Both the position numbers and the translations under genes were made by a program. From Maea johnstoni (taxonomy: Eukaryota > Annelida > Polychaeta > Spionida > Magelonidae), in NCBI GenBank assembly GCA_963942565.1, contig OZ012685.1:38789340-38853339 (forward strand): DNA of 64,000 bases, given 5' to 3'. Below the pieces are notes generated by a model. It was not told the origin of the DNA. It saw only the letters and a list, made by a program, of their open reading frames with translations, and did not search any database. Positions 13,004 to 23,393 of the stretch are shown here, in pieces; position 1 is the first letter of the stretch, and each line of letters opens with the position of its first letter.

Positions 13004-13160
13004 TTTAGATCTCTAAATTGACAGCTATCTTTTGATATCTACTTTTGAAAATAAGGTTGGAGACAATCGTAATAGTTCACAAAAATATTTCAAGGAGTGT
13101 GGGATCTAAGCAACATTTTACTTCAAAATATTTTCTACAAAAATGCTCAGCTCAGAGAAA
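13004..13160 (+). mobile_element. Degraded family D MITE
   Basis: Contains TATCTACTTTTGAAAATAAG, CAAAAATATTTCAAGGAGTG and, after a ~25-nt loop, TTACTTCAAAATATTTTC. This is the order and spacing of the family D core and hairpin. The TTAA ends are lost. Confidence 0.5.
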
Positions 13161-14170
13161 AATACAAAGTAAGTCAGAGAGTTTTGGTAACTTCAACTGG
13201 GAACCCATCAATATCAGTAGCACCCCAAAATAAATAGCCTGACTATTACCATGTTGATTACAGCATGCTAGTGGCAGTCATCATGCAGGTGAACTAATGT
13301 GACGAAACCCAAGAGCATTCAATTTTCTTCTTCAAATATTGTGTAAGCTAACATGCTTAATGCTGAAGATATTTGCAAAAGAAACATAGATCTATAAGTC
13401 AGAGAGACCTTGTGCAGAATTGGTTAAGATCACTTATACAAAATATTTCATATACCATCCAAGCTGAAGAGAGAATTGGTATTTTTAGGTATGAAAAAAG
13501 TAAAACAGTGCTGATGCTCCGAAATGCGATACCTTAGAAATGTTAAAATGATGGCATTTCACAATTCATTTTCCTCAATGATTTATGGCATACATAGATC
13601 ATCCTAATGTACATACAAACGCGGATGATCAATATGGAAATCTAAAAGCATTGTATTCGTACCAATATGAACCCTAAGCCATGATGGAGATGAGTGCAAT
13701 TACATATTGCATCATTAATGTAAATGGACACTTGATGCTGCAGGCACCTGAATCCTTAATGAGCTGACACTGTCATGCTAATCATAATTGATCCCTTGTT
13801 AACTAATACCTTTCTTCCACTAATTGCCACAGCCTAGACAATTACCCTGTCTCCCTTCACCTTTGGCTTAAAGGCGGCAAGATCAAAGACCTGCTATATG
13901 TGTAAGCAACTGTAAATCAGAGGATAAAAAGGGCATATTGGTGGCTTGAAATAGATTCTGACAATGCTTAAGTACCACATAAATTAAAGAAATACTTCCC
14001 CAATATCATGATCAGAATAATACTCTCCATAAATCACAAATCAACCAAAGCCTATTCATGCCAACAAAAATTAGTTCAACTATTACTTTTTTGGATATCT
14101 TGGGTACCTTTCAATTATACAGATTGAAGCCTATAAATGCACAACAATGCTGACATACTAAATCAGCAGT
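13161..14170. other. Non-repeat sequence with candidate conserved element
   Basis: No repeat copy seen. The stretch 13680-13880 has a dense set of homeodomain-like and other factor-like words (GCATCATTAATG, GCTAATCATAATTGATCC, CACTAATTGCC, GGCACCTG, GATCAAAG). Such a texture is common in developmental enhancers of animals, but at this AT content chance is a serious alternative. No coding frame was found. Confidence 0.25.
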
Positions 14171-14345
14171 ATCATTTTAACCATAGCATTTTTGTTGGGA
14201 AAACATTTTGAGGAATAATACTGAGCAGATAAATACCAAAGCTGACTCTCCTTCAAATGTGAATCAATGCATTTTTCTATAAATATATTTCAAAAGTATC
14301 GTAAATCCAGATGACTTCTGTTGAGGAGCACTCTAAAGCATGGAG
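14171..14345. mobile_element. Degraded family D MITE
   Basis: GAAAACATTTTGAGGAATAA, CCTTCAAATGTGAATC and ATATTTCAAAAGTATCGTAA followed by GACTTCTGTTGAGGAGC match pieces of the family D consensus in order. The ends are not preserved. Confidence 0.4.
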
Positions 14346-14477
14346 GAACCTTTATGCGTGACACTTCATTTGTGAGTGTCTCTTCATGTTATTCATTGAC
14401 CTCAAGGGCGCCATTCAATGAGAAAATGTATGGCAATCCATCATAAAAATCCCACTAACCTGTCACTGTTTTATGCT

Positions 14478-15020
14478 TCCTCTTACTAACAAGCTAGCAT
14501 TGGGGAGTAGGTACACTTAAAGTAATAGCAGAGGCTCTCTTATGAAACTTTGGCTATTCCATCTAGCAAACACCCTCCCCGTTTTATTTAAAAACTAGCA
14601 TTGGGGAGTGTGTGCACTTAAAGGAATAGCAGGGCACTCTTATGAAACTCTGGCTATTCCATCTAGCAAACAACCCTTTCCTAACCTCCCCCTTTTACCA
14701 ACAAGCTAGCTTTTGGGAGTAAGGTAATACACTTAGAGTAATAGCAGGGCACTCTTATGAAACATTGGCTATTCCAACTAGCAAACAACTGCTACCACCC
14801 TCCCCCTTTTACTAACATTTTTGCCAGCATTGTGGAGTAGGTACACATAAAGTAATAGCAGAGGCACTCTTATGAAACATTGGCTATTCCATCTAGCAAA
14901 CACCCTCTCCCACCTTGCCTGTTTTACTAACAAGCCAGCATTGGTTAGTAAATGCACTTTAGGTAATAGCAGAGGCACTCTGATGAAACTCTGGCTATTC
15001 CGTCTAGCAAACATCCCCTT
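14478..15020 (+). repeat. Five-unit ~110-bp tandem array
   Basis: The units begin CTAGCATTGGGGAG (or close variants) at 14494, 14595, 14706, 14824 and 14935, giving spacings of 101 to 118 bp. Each unit includes AATAGCAG(A)GGCACTCTTATGAAAC and TGGCTATTCCATCTAGCAAAC followed by a C-rich tail. The frames of ~65-78 codons on either strand simply read through the repeats. Confidence 0.92.
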
Positions 15021-15597
15021 CCTTTCTCAGGGACAGTGTCAGTGCCCTTATCCCGCACTACGATCATAAACCTTCATACATGCCTAATGAATTGCCATCA
15101 TTCAATGGTTTCATCCACTAATAGCTCATTATCATGAGGATTTAGCGAACTTAGCGGCCAACCCTGCTTTCATAAGCTGTAAAATACATCAATGTACATC
15201 AAAAAGAGCAATACTCAATATCGTTTGTGAACCTGTAATCTAATGGAGGGATGTAGATATCTGGTTTTCCATTAAGTGCACATATTACCTGCTGTGTAGC
15301 TGGCGGTCCTATCACACCTATGTGATGAGCACTTACCTGTGGTGAAAAGAGAGTTTTCACACATAAAAGGGCATCAAAATCACATGCTTTTCATCCCCTG
15401 CAGGCTTAATTAACAGTTATACATATTTACAGCTCAGTGTGAGGCCTATGCTCTTGCTTAATCCATCAAATCGGACATAAGAGTGAATTAACTTTATCCT
15501 GAGTGGATACTCTGCCCAAGGCCTCTTTACAGGTAGAGGATGCACACTTTTCCAAACAGATTCAAATAGGTGCTTTTATCAGAGATTTGTATGTGTG
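15021..15597. other. Unassigned sequence
   Basis: No repeat or gene recognised. It contains balanced-composition words around 15090-15160 and 15280-15480 but nothing I can name. Confidence 0.3.
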
Positions 15598-15829
15598 TTA
15601 ATCCAATAATGCTTAAGAGCTCCTCCAAAATTGCAGTCTGGATATCTCTAATACTATTGACCATAAATTTGGAATTGAAAATGCTTTTAGAAAGTATTTG
15701 AAGGAAAATGACGTTCGTAGTGTTCTTATAAACATTTCTCCTTCAAATATTTTTCCAACTATGCTTGCTAAAAGATTTCATTAAAATTATCAGGTTGCTT
15801 TTTGCCGCTGTGAGCATTAACTTAATTAA
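15598..15829 (+). mobile_element. Family D central-hairpin TTAA MITE (copy 2)
   Basis: Bounded by TTAA at 15598 and at about 15826-15829. Shows CCAATAATGCTTAAGAGCTCC, AGTATTTGAAGGAAAATGA, CATTTCTCCTTCAAATATTT and GATTTCATTAAAATTATCAG. About 230 bp, in the same orientation as the copy at 9484. Confidence 0.8.
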
Positions 15830-16014
15830 GGTATAGATGATTAGATAATTCTATAAGCATGGAAATGTCAGTCCAGCGGTGAAGAGGAATGGCTGATAGT
15901 GACCCCTGGCGAAGTTAGACACACTGTCTCTGTAGATAGGTGATCTTACAATGAACAGGTGGAGAAATAATGGACTTGACTTCAGGGAGATAGAAGAATA
16001 AGTTCTTTGAACAG

Positions 16015-16205
16015 GTGTTCTTCAACCGATTCATGCATAAAAATCTTATTCACAAGTGTCATCTAGATACAAGATCATGTCAAAAATACCTAAATTTTTG
16101 AAGGAGAATTGTGTGTGACATTTTGCAATAACATTTCTCTATCAAAATTTATTGTATAGCCTATTGCTTCATCTTAAAGACCTTTCTGGCTGACTGCAGG
16201 ATATA
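16015..16205 (+). mobile_element. Degraded family D MITE
   Basis: TTCATGCATAAAAATCTTATTC, AAATTTTTGAAGGAGAATTG and AACATTTCTCTATCAAAATT occur in family order, with the hairpin arms partly eroded. The 3' end is diverged. Confidence 0.5.
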
Positions 16206-16309
16206 GTGAGTAAATTATAACCCTGTGCATTGAAAACCACCCCCTATGCTAGAATACTACCGCATCAATATAATATGATAATTAAGCTTTTGGACTATTG
16301 CAGCATGCC

Positions 16310-16405
16310 CGAGTTGTAAATTCTGGAGGAAACCAGAGTACCTGGCAAAAAAAACTAACCCCAATTCACTGATAACTTTCTCACACACCCATAAGCCTTT
16401 AAATA
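16310..16405 (-). mobile_element. SINE family S1 fragment
   Basis: GGAGGAAACCAGAGTACCTGG and CACTGATAACTTTCTCACAC match the minus-strand body of S1 at 22320-22400 (GGAGGAAACCAGAGTATCC, CACTGGCAACTTTGTCACA). The tRNA-like head is absent, so this is a partial copy. Confidence 0.65.
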
Positions 16406-17218
16406 CAAACAAATCAACATGTATGTTAATTACCCTTTGAATTTCTCTCTAATTCCTCTCTAATAATCAAGTTGAGAAAGTAAAAAGGGCCCTTATAAAA
16501 GAGATAGTATCAAGAACATTTTGTCAGAACCCCGTTGCTACATTTCCTTAAAAAATCACTTCGACCTTTCTTTCTCAGATCTCTTAAAAAGTTTTCTGAA
16601 TGCTATGTTTCTGATGAGAAAAGTTTGGGCATCAAGCAAAAACTGGAAGAAAACTTTGTTTTCGCCTTTCTTATCATGATAGAAAAACAAAAAGATTGTC
16701 CCTATCATAACCTTTCATGCCTATAATGATAAACAAAAGGCCTTTCCAATTAAATATGTGAAAAGTAAGTGAGAACCTGTTTTTTAAAGATAGTACATCA
16801 TCTACTTAAACCAGTCGCCTGCCACCAAGCTGATAGTAATAGAGCATGCTTACAGATATTTACAACATGCTGCACATCAGTTGCTAATGTAGCCGCGCAA
16901 TATATGCTGAGAACACGAGACAATAGTTAATTCTGATTTGAATTCTACCCTGTCCTTAGGGGTTGGGGTGATCCAACAAATAACATATCTCTATCCGTGG
17001 CGCCAGCTCATTCATCAGAGAATTGCTGCTGTGGGCAGTGCTGGTTCTGGCCTTTTTCTCGGCAGTGTTAAATTAGACAGATAATGCTCTCCCCGAGAGC
17101 TGGGTCTCCGCGGATAATGGTAATAATTACATGGTGTTGCTAATGATGCATGCCTGTACATTTCCGCAGGCGGAATCCTAATAGGGAGGATGATGTGCCC
17201 CTATTGTCGGCATGGTGA
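16406..17218. other. Non-repeat sequence, candidate regulatory patch near 17.0-17.2 kb
   Basis: No repeat recognised. The stretch 17000-17180 has balanced composition and words such as GGCGCCAGCTCATTCATC, GCTCTCCCCGAGAGC (an imperfect hairpin) and GGTAATAATTACATGG. A 63-codon frame at 16535-16726 has no recognisable motif. Confidence 0.25.
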
Positions 17219-18500
17219 GTTGTTGCCATGGTGAATTGTCACCGAGGAGAGCACTCACTGTGGTGAGTCCTCACAGAGGTGGGTCCTCTATATATAAAGT
17301 AAATCCTCACCATGGTGAGAAGTTGCTAAGAAGAGTGCTTGCCATGGTGCGGAGTTGCTGGGAGAGTCCTTGCCATGGTGAGTAGTTGCTGGGAGAGTCA
17401 TTGCCATGGTGAGTAGTTGCTAGGGAGAGTCCTTGCCATGGTGAGTAGTTGCTAGGGAGATTCCTTGCCATGGTGAGTAGTTGCTAGGGAGAGTCCTTGC
17501 CATGGTGAGTAGTTGCTAGGGAGAGTCCTTGCCATGGTGAGAAGTTGCTAGGGAGAGTCATTGCCATGGTGAGTAGTTGCTAGGGAGAGTCATTGCCATG
17601 GTGAGTAGTTGCTAGGGAGAGTCCTTGCCATGGTGAGTAGTGGCTATAAGGAGAGTCATTGCCATGGTGAATAGTTGCTAGGGAGTCCTTGCCATGGTGA
17701 GTAGTTGCTAGGGAGAGTCCTTGCCATGGTGAGTAGTTGCTAGGGAGAGTCCTTGCCATGGTGAGAAGTTGCTAGGGAGAGTCCTTGCCATGGTGAGAAG
17801 TTGCTAGGGAGAGTCCTTGCCATGGTGAGTAGTTGCTAGGGAGAGTCCTTGCCATGGTGAGAAGTTGCTAGGGAGAGTCCTTGCCATGGTGAGAAGTTGC
17901 TAGGGAGAATCCTTGCCATGGTGAGCCTTCACCAAGGTGATTTCTCACATTAAAGATAGTCCTCGCCATTGTGAGTTAAGTCAACAAGGGCAGTGACCTC
18001 ACCAAGAATAATCCTCACTGATGATCTCCAATTCTCCATAGTGGGTCTTCATTTAGAGGATAGTCCTTGCCATGGTGAGTAGTTGCTAAGGTGAGTCCTC
18101 ACCATGGTGAGTATATAGTTTCTAGGGTGAGTACTTAAGGTGAGTAGTTGCTAAGTAGAGGCCTCACCATGGTGAGTAGTTGTTGAAGTGAGATCTCACT
18201 GTAGTGAGTTAAGTTGCTATGGTGAGTCCTCACCATGGTGAATCCTCTCTTAGAGGAGAGTCCTAGCTCGCCATGGTGAGGAGTTTCTAGGGTTGAGTCC
18301 TTACCATTGTGCGCGTTTGCTAGATCAAGTTCTCACTATGAGGAATAGTTACTATGGTGAGTCGTCACCATAGTGAGTCTTCACCTGGAGGAGATCAAGT
18401 CCATGGTGAGTAGTCAACAAGATGAGTCGTCACCAAGAAGATTTGTCACCATGGAAAGTAATCACTATGGTGAGTCGTCACCACTCACCAGTGAGCTGCC
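17219..18500 (+). repeat. CCATGG-centred minisatellite, regular 32-bp core
   Basis: From about 17309 to 17935 there are roughly 20 copies of a 32-bp unit, GCCATGGTGAGTAGTTGCTA followed by GGGAGAGTCCTT, at near-exact 32-bp spacing. On the right (17935-18500) units are scrambled and variable in length but still carry TCACCATGGTGAG-type palindromes. On the left there are a few degenerate units. The core is therefore the recently homogenised part. CCATGG gives a regular NcoI-type palindrome per unit. It is not a CRISPR: units abut without unique spacers. Confidence 0.95.
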
Positions 18501-19050
18501 ACTAGAAATACTTATTTGAGCAGGACTAACAACAAAGTTGCCAGACCTTGAACACACTCCATATGTAAAATGGATTAAAAGAATAAGGTTTTTAACACCT
18601 ACCTGTAATAACTATCCCCCTTTAGGCAGATCCTCGTTATCGACCCCTGGAAGAAATAAGAAAATGTTTAAGGATATGTTTTGAATGGGGATTCATTTTT
18701 TGACCTATGTCAGACAGAAATACCCATTGAAGAAAAAAGATTGTTGCCAATTGCAGTTGAAAATGTTCCATATTTGTGTAGAATTGGCATATTTGAAAAC
18801 TCGCTTAGGCTATTGTTCCCAAAGGCTGAAAATGATACACCTTTTGCCAAAATTCCCATTCCTATAGCTCACTGACTTGTTTAACGGAACCTCTATCTCC
18901 CAATAGGAAACGTGACATAGCCATTATTTATCTAAAATGAAAAATATGTAGATAATGGCAGTTGCTGACAGCTTCCAAAAAAGAGCACATTTGGATGAAT
19001 TACAGAAATATAAATCATACCTACTTCATGTACCCTTATTCAAACAATAC
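18501..19050. other. Unassigned sequence
   Basis: Two overlapping ~60-codon frames at 18681-18875 have no recognisable domain. A stretch near 18660-18870 weakly resembles degraded family D sequence (ends TTTGAAAACTCGC) but too weakly to call. Confidence 0.3.
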
Positions 19051-19283
19051 TTTAACCCAATAATGCTCACAGCAGCAGAAAGCAGCGTCACATTAGTTAA
19101 ACGAGATTTTGCAGGCAAAAGCAAAGTCAGGAAATATTTGATAGAGAAATGTCAAAAAGAACATAACCTACAACTCTCCTTTAAATATTTTGTAAAACCA
19201 TTCTCAATTTTAAATTTATTGTCAAAAGTATCATAGATCTAGGCGACACTTTCTGGCGGAACTCTTAAGCATTAATAGGTTAA
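19051..19283 (-). mobile_element. Family D central-hairpin TTAA MITE (copy 3)
   Basis: Starts TTAACCCAATAATGCTCACAG and ends AAGCATTAATAGGTTAA, with TTAA at both ends. It is inverted relative to 9484, with AAATATTTGATAGAGAAATG and CTCTCCTTTAAATATTTTG as hairpin arms. The 93-codon frame at 18955-19236 runs through it and is not evidence of a gene. Confidence 0.85.
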
Positions 19284-19547
19284 TACTAGTATTTTTTTAT
19301 AACCAGGTTATAAATAAAGACATCTGAGACCCAGAAGAGAATCTCTAATTACAAGAATGTGTAAGCAGGCTTGGGTTAAGGTTACATAACAATAAAGATG
19401 TATACCTTTAAGAATGATACGGTAAGGTATGGTATTGGTTCCAATGCACTGTTATTGCTTTGGTACTTTGTTGCATTAATATTCCCTTAAGAATTGTTTT
19501 GCGAAAAGTCATGTTTAGAATCCTAATAAATGATAATTTCACAATGG

Positions 19548-19955
19548 TTAACCCATTCACACTCAGAGTTCCCCAGGAAAGTATCGTATGCTATTTTCAT
19601 ACTTATGAAAATAACTTGAAAATGAAGCAAATTCTCACAAAATATTTGAAGGAGAGTTGTTGGTAGTACAGGTGAACTTGGATATGACGGACCACTGTAC
19701 GACAGATTTTTGCATATGACGGACGATACGCTTGGTCCCAGTCCGATGCATATCAAGTATTCGTCGTATGTATAAGACAGATTTTGCATATGACGGACCA
19801 ATTTTCCTGGTCCCATTGAGTCTGTCATATCCAAGTTCACCTGTATTCTGATAAACATTTCTCCTTCAAATATTTTTGATAAAAACGCTTTTGTGAGGAA
19901 AATATCAACAAAATAGTCAGGCCTGTTTTGGCCGCTCTGAGTGCCAATGGGTTAA
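19548..19955 (+). mobile_element. Family D MITE carrying a nested pogo-like MITE
   Basis: TTAA at 19548-19551 and 19952-19955 bound a family D copy with ends CCCATTCACACTCAGAG and GTGCCAATGGG. The central hairpin arms (AAATATTTGAAGGAGAG and CATTTCTCCTTCAAATATTT) are intact but separated by the 175-bp TA-flanked element at 19669-19843. The insertion is exactly in the loop. Confidence 0.88.
19669..19843. mobile_element. Pogo/Tigger-like MITE, family E (copy 1)
   Basis: 175 bp with inverted ends CAGGTGAACTTGGATATGAC, flanked by TA on both sides (19667-19668 and 19844-19845). A TA target with CAG-starting ends followed by a GATATGAC-type motif resembles pogo/Tigger elements of the Tc1/mariner group (family knowledge; assignment inferred). 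A near-identical copy lies at 58116-58289. There is no transposase; the shared minus-strand frame is just repeat translation. Confidence 0.85.
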
Positions 19956-20440
19956 GTATCATTAAGAGTACCTCGAAGAAATGAAAGGGTACGAATTGGT
20001 ACTTTTTGAAAGGGTATCGGCACTAGTGCTGGTACCTCTTAAAGGTATCCAACACCACACAACACCATCCAATCTCCTCCTGTTTATGCAAACTGCTGAG
20101 AGAAAGATTCTGGACCGGATGTCCTGTTCAAGCCAAGCCATCTTTATCTAATAACAGCACACAGAGCTCACTTCTTGCCTGAATACAGAGAGGATCCATT
20201 ATCCCCCGACGTCAACCACAAATTACAAACTGAGCGAACTTATGCCGTTAACAATAATTTAGTGACACCTTTGATGATCATTTACTACCTCAAAGCTGAT
20301 TAAAGAGACCTACGGCTGTTGTGCAGATAACAGAAATTGATCCATTAACGACCTTGCTAACACTCCAATAACATTGCACGTGCCCCGTAGGACAGAGGGA
20401 TGACCACTTGCATGCGAAGGTCACTACTCCACAGTGCTTC
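19956..20440. other. Non-repeat sequence with candidate regulatory patch
   Basis: The stretch 20150-20400 is of balanced composition without repeat similarity (for example GTTAACAATAATTTAGTGAC, CAAAGCTGATTAAAGAG, GATCCATTAACGACC, CATTGCACGTGCCCCGT). It could be conserved non-coding DNA. No frame of note. Confidence 0.22.
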
Positions 20441-20699
20441 TTCTTTAAACAAATTCATGCCTAGAGATCTTGCTGCTGGTGGCTTATTTTGCTAATATCA
20501 CTAAGTGATGCCAAAAAGCTGGAAAATGGCTGATACCCTGGCAAATGGGTACTCACCTGATAGTACGCAGCAAGAGCTATCCAATGAGTACCAACATAAC
20601 ATGGTTTAGATGGTTTTCAAAAATCTTTGCAACCTTGTGCTTTGGATGATGCTGTCAGGCCACTTTAGTCCAGATCAGTCAGGCATGAATAGGTTCATT
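20441..20699 (+). mobile_element. TTAA-type MITE, family F variant
   Basis: The body matches family F (CTTGCTGCTGGTGGCTTATT, GCAAATGGGTACTCACCTGA, AGCTATCCAATGAGTACCAA, TTGTGCTTTGG). The outermost ends, TTAAACAAATTCATGCCTAG and CAGGCATGAATAGGTTCA, are inverted copies of each other and look more like family D ends. It may be a hybrid or a distinct subfamily. The TTAA is kept on the left only. Confidence 0.65.
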
Positions 20700-21314
20700 G
20701 TTTCCCCTCTTCTGTGAAACAATCTGCCATTGTTTCAGTGTGAAATAATACCTTAATTTGTGGTGGTTAAAGTTGTACTGGGTTATTCAGTACAAAATAG
20801 AGATCAGTATCAAATGGTGAAAAAACTGTACCATTAAAGATACTGGCACTGCTTTTTAGGACAGTCAATTAAGACTCAACTACTCCAAAAATAATTTAGA
20901 CTTTAACATATTTAGGCACTTCACTGTTTACTACAACAAACTTTGTAAAGTCAACAGTGCTATATTTTTTAAGAAAGTGGGCAGTATGGCTAAAAAAGAT
21001 CATAAAAAGATCATGCCATATGGGAAATTTTGTATCTTGAAAATAATAGAGGTGCCAAATCGCCAATTCTTTAGAAATCTATCTGCAGGATACTCACAAA
21101 CGCACTAGATAACCTGCTTCAACTGTGAGTGTGAATGGGCTGTTGTAAGCAGTGTTCTGGCAAAGTCTATAGCATGCATGTATCAATTACTGGCTTGGCC
21201 TCTCAGGACAGGCAAGCGGGGGAGGAACACGTTTCCAATCATGTACGCCTGCGTCTGGAAACTCATTTTCTCTTCAATAACAACTATTTGTGCATGGCAA
21301 AGGGCCAAAAATAG
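20700..21314. other. Unassigned sequence up to assembly gap
   Basis: Nothing recognised. AT-rich with no frame of note. Confidence 0.35.
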
Positions 21315-21514
21315 NNNNNNNNNNNNNNNNNNNNNNNNNNNNNNNNNNNNNNNNNNNNNNNNNNNNNNNNNNNNNNNNNNNNNNNNNNNNNNNNNNNNNN
21401 NNNNNNNNNNNNNNNNNNNNNNNNNNNNNNNNNNNNNNNNNNNNNNNNNNNNNNNNNNNNNNNNNNNNNNNNNNNNNNNNNNNNNNNNNNNNNNNNNNNN
21501 NNNNNNNNNNNNNN
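21315..21514. other. Assembly gap (200 N)
   Basis: Exactly 200 undetermined bases, directly followed by a GA/CAGA repeat. The round length suggests an arbitrary or estimated gap size, and the missing sequence is probably more of the same low-complexity repeat. Confidence 0.98.
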
Positions 21515-21527
21515 GAGAGAGAGAGAG

Positions 21528-21558
<31 letters not shown>

Positions 21559-21608
21559 GAGACAGAGAGACAGAGAGACAGAGAGAGACACAGAGTGGGG
21601 GGGGGGGT
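21515..21608 (+). repeat. (GA)n/(GACA)n microsatellite at gap edge
   Basis: GA repeats grading into GACAGAGA units and a terminal G run (21596-21607). The left edge is lost in the gap. Confidence 0.95.
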
Positions 21609-22257
21609 TCACGTAAATGGAGTTGGAGAGGGGAAGAGATGAGTATTCTTCAAACATTGTTTTACTTTCTTTTGTATTCAAATAATACCAGTGAGAGGTA
21701 GTAGAGCAGGTGGTCAAAGAAAACCACAGTAACCAAGCCATCGAAAACATCTCTATCCTAATTTACAAATGAACAACATGAATTCTTGTTTCACAAGCCC
21801 ATGAGTATTAAAAGATCAGTTAGCAAACAGGAATTACCGGCAGATACATTATTAGAGTATCCTCTTCATTCTACATGACTCTTTCAGTTATCTCACATCA
21901 TCCTACACTATAACAGCTTCTGATTGGCCAATCAGCACACAGACATCTGAGCCGGGCCCACACTGATTGTTACCCAATGATTTCATCCCAGACTGATCAG
22001 ACTTTAAATTACCTCCTTATCCAATACAACCCCTTTCTCTGACCCTGAGGAGTCCAAGGCATGAACTACAGTTTTTTCCTTTGATAAAAAAATTTGTTAA
22101 AAAGCAATCAGACAAAGGCTGAATACTTCAGGTAGAATTACAGCATGAGAGTGGGCATGAACTAAATTGATACCTAGCTTAATTCATTTTACAGCTGAAG
22201 TATATGGCAGATATCATACCAAGTAGCCCAGATACATATTACCTTACTATATCTTGT
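21609..22257. other. Non-repeat sequence with double CCAAT palindrome
   Basis: Apart from the palindrome annotated at 21921-21934, nothing is recognised. Composition around 21880-22060 is less AT-rich than the neighbours. Confidence 0.3.
21921..21934. promoter_or_regulatory. Double CCAAT-box palindrome (candidate)
   Basis: TGATTGGCCAATCA is a perfect 14-bp palindrome made of two divergent CCAAT boxes sharing their centre. CCAAT is the NF-Y site in animals. A GC-rich GAGCCGGGCCC follows at about 21951. Whether a promoter lies here cannot be decided; no adjoining exon is recognisable. Confidence 0.3.
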
Positions 22258-22271
22258 ATCAGTGGCCACTA

Positions 22272-22494
22272 GAATTCAGTTTTTGTCACTTTTTCTGCCA
22301 TATTGCAGCTAAGTCATGACTAGCCTTTTATAAGTGGTGGAGGAAACCAGAGTATCCAGAAACCACCATCCCCTGACCACAAGTCACTGGCAACTTTGTC
22401 ACATGCCCCAGCCGGGAGTCGAACCCAGGCAGTGGTGACAGCCAGCTAGCAGTCAGTAGCAAAGCCTTAGACCACACGGCCATCAGGGCAGGCC
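22272..22494 (-). mobile_element. tRNA-derived SINE, family S1 (copy 2)
   Basis: Minus strand: GCCCTGATGGCCGTGTGGTC begins a class II (Leu/Ser-like) tRNA-related head with box A, and box B is GGGTTCGACTCCC. The body has TGCCAGTGACTTGTGGTCAG and TACTCTGGTTTCCTCCACCA. The tail is GCAGAAAAAGTGACAAAAAC. Flanks ATCAGTGGCCACTA (22258-22271) and ATCATTGGGCACTA (22495-22508) agree at 12 of 14 positions and are a plausible target duplication. Confidence 0.85.
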
Positions 22495-22603
22495 ATCATT
22501 GGGCACTATTTGATATACTAAATAATAGCTGATATTGATAAGGGGGCTTCCTCAACGGCTGAGTGGTTACACTAATGCATTATACATAGCCTAGGATGCC
22601 CCC

Positions 22604-22828
22604 TTAACCCATTCATGCTTAGGAGTTCTTCTAGAAATTGTTATCTGAATCTTATGTACTTTTGATAATAATTTTGAAATTAAGAATGATTTTACAAAAT
22701 ATTCGGAGGAGATTCGTCGGTTATGTTCTGAATTAAATTTCTCTTTCAAATAAATTGCTAACTTCGTTTTTGCTTGCAAGATTTCATCAAAATTGTCAGG
22801 CTGCTTTTGGCCACTGTTTGACCCTTAA
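22604..22828 (+). mobile_element. Family D MITE (copy 4)
   Basis: TTAA at 22604-22607 and 22825-22828, left end CCCATTCATGCTTAGGAG. Core AAATATTCGGAGGAGATTCG and TTTCTCTTTCAAATAAATTG, then GATTTCATCAAAATTGTCAG and GCTGCTTTTGGCCACTG. First of three copies in this 790-bp cluster. Confidence 0.82.
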
Positions 22829-22926
22829 GGGGGGAATCAACTTTATCCTATGCATCGCAAATTGACTGCTTTCCGTGTCTCACTTAGTCACATGTGCCAA
22901 AGGTATTGAGTTCCTATACATGCAGC

Positions 22927-23160
22927 TTAAACCCATTACTGCTCACAGCAGCCAAAAGCAGCCTGAGAATTTTGATAAAATCTTGCAAACAAAAGCAATG
23001 TTAGGTAAATATTTGATCGAGAAATTTCAATGAAAATATAACTAACGACTCTCTGACAAATATTTTGTAAAGTCATTCTCAATTACAATTAGATATTGTC
23101 ATAAGCATAATAGTTCCAAACTTCAATTTCTGGAGGAACTCATTAACATTAACGGGTGAA
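22927..23160 (-). mobile_element. Family D MITE (copy 5)
   Basis: Left end TTAAACCCATTACTGCTCAC, right end CATTAACGGGTGAA. Inverted relative to its neighbours. Hairpin arms AAATATTTGATCGAGAAATT and CTCTCTGACAAATATTTTG. The right boundary TGAA (a mutated TTAA) is the left boundary of the next copy. Confidence 0.8.
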
Positions 23161-23393
23161 CCCAACAGAGCATAAGTACTCCTCAAGAAATTGTCGTCTA
23201 AATCCATACTACTATTAAAATGACAAAATTTGAAATTGAGAAAAAACTTACAAAGCATGTGAAAAATAATAGTTGTGATGTTCTATATTAAACATTTCTT
23301 CTTTAAATATTACCCTTATTATGCCTTCACTTCAAAGATTTCATCAAAATCATTAGGCTGCTTTTGGCCACAGTGAGCATTTATTGGGTTGAA
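23157..23393 (+). mobile_element. Family D MITE (copy 6)
   Basis: Left TGAACCCAACAGAGCATAAG, right GCATTTATTGGGTTGAA. The core is more diverged (AGCATGTGAAAAATAATAG, ACATTTCTTCTTTAAATATT). It abuts copy 5 with a single shared target site, so one of the two was inserted at the border of the other. Confidence 0.75.

Noticed and set aside
17219-18500. CRISPR-like appearance of a regular 32-bp repeat
   Set aside because: Units abut without unique spacers, vary gradually, and the context is a eukaryotic repeat-rich genome. It is a minisatellite.
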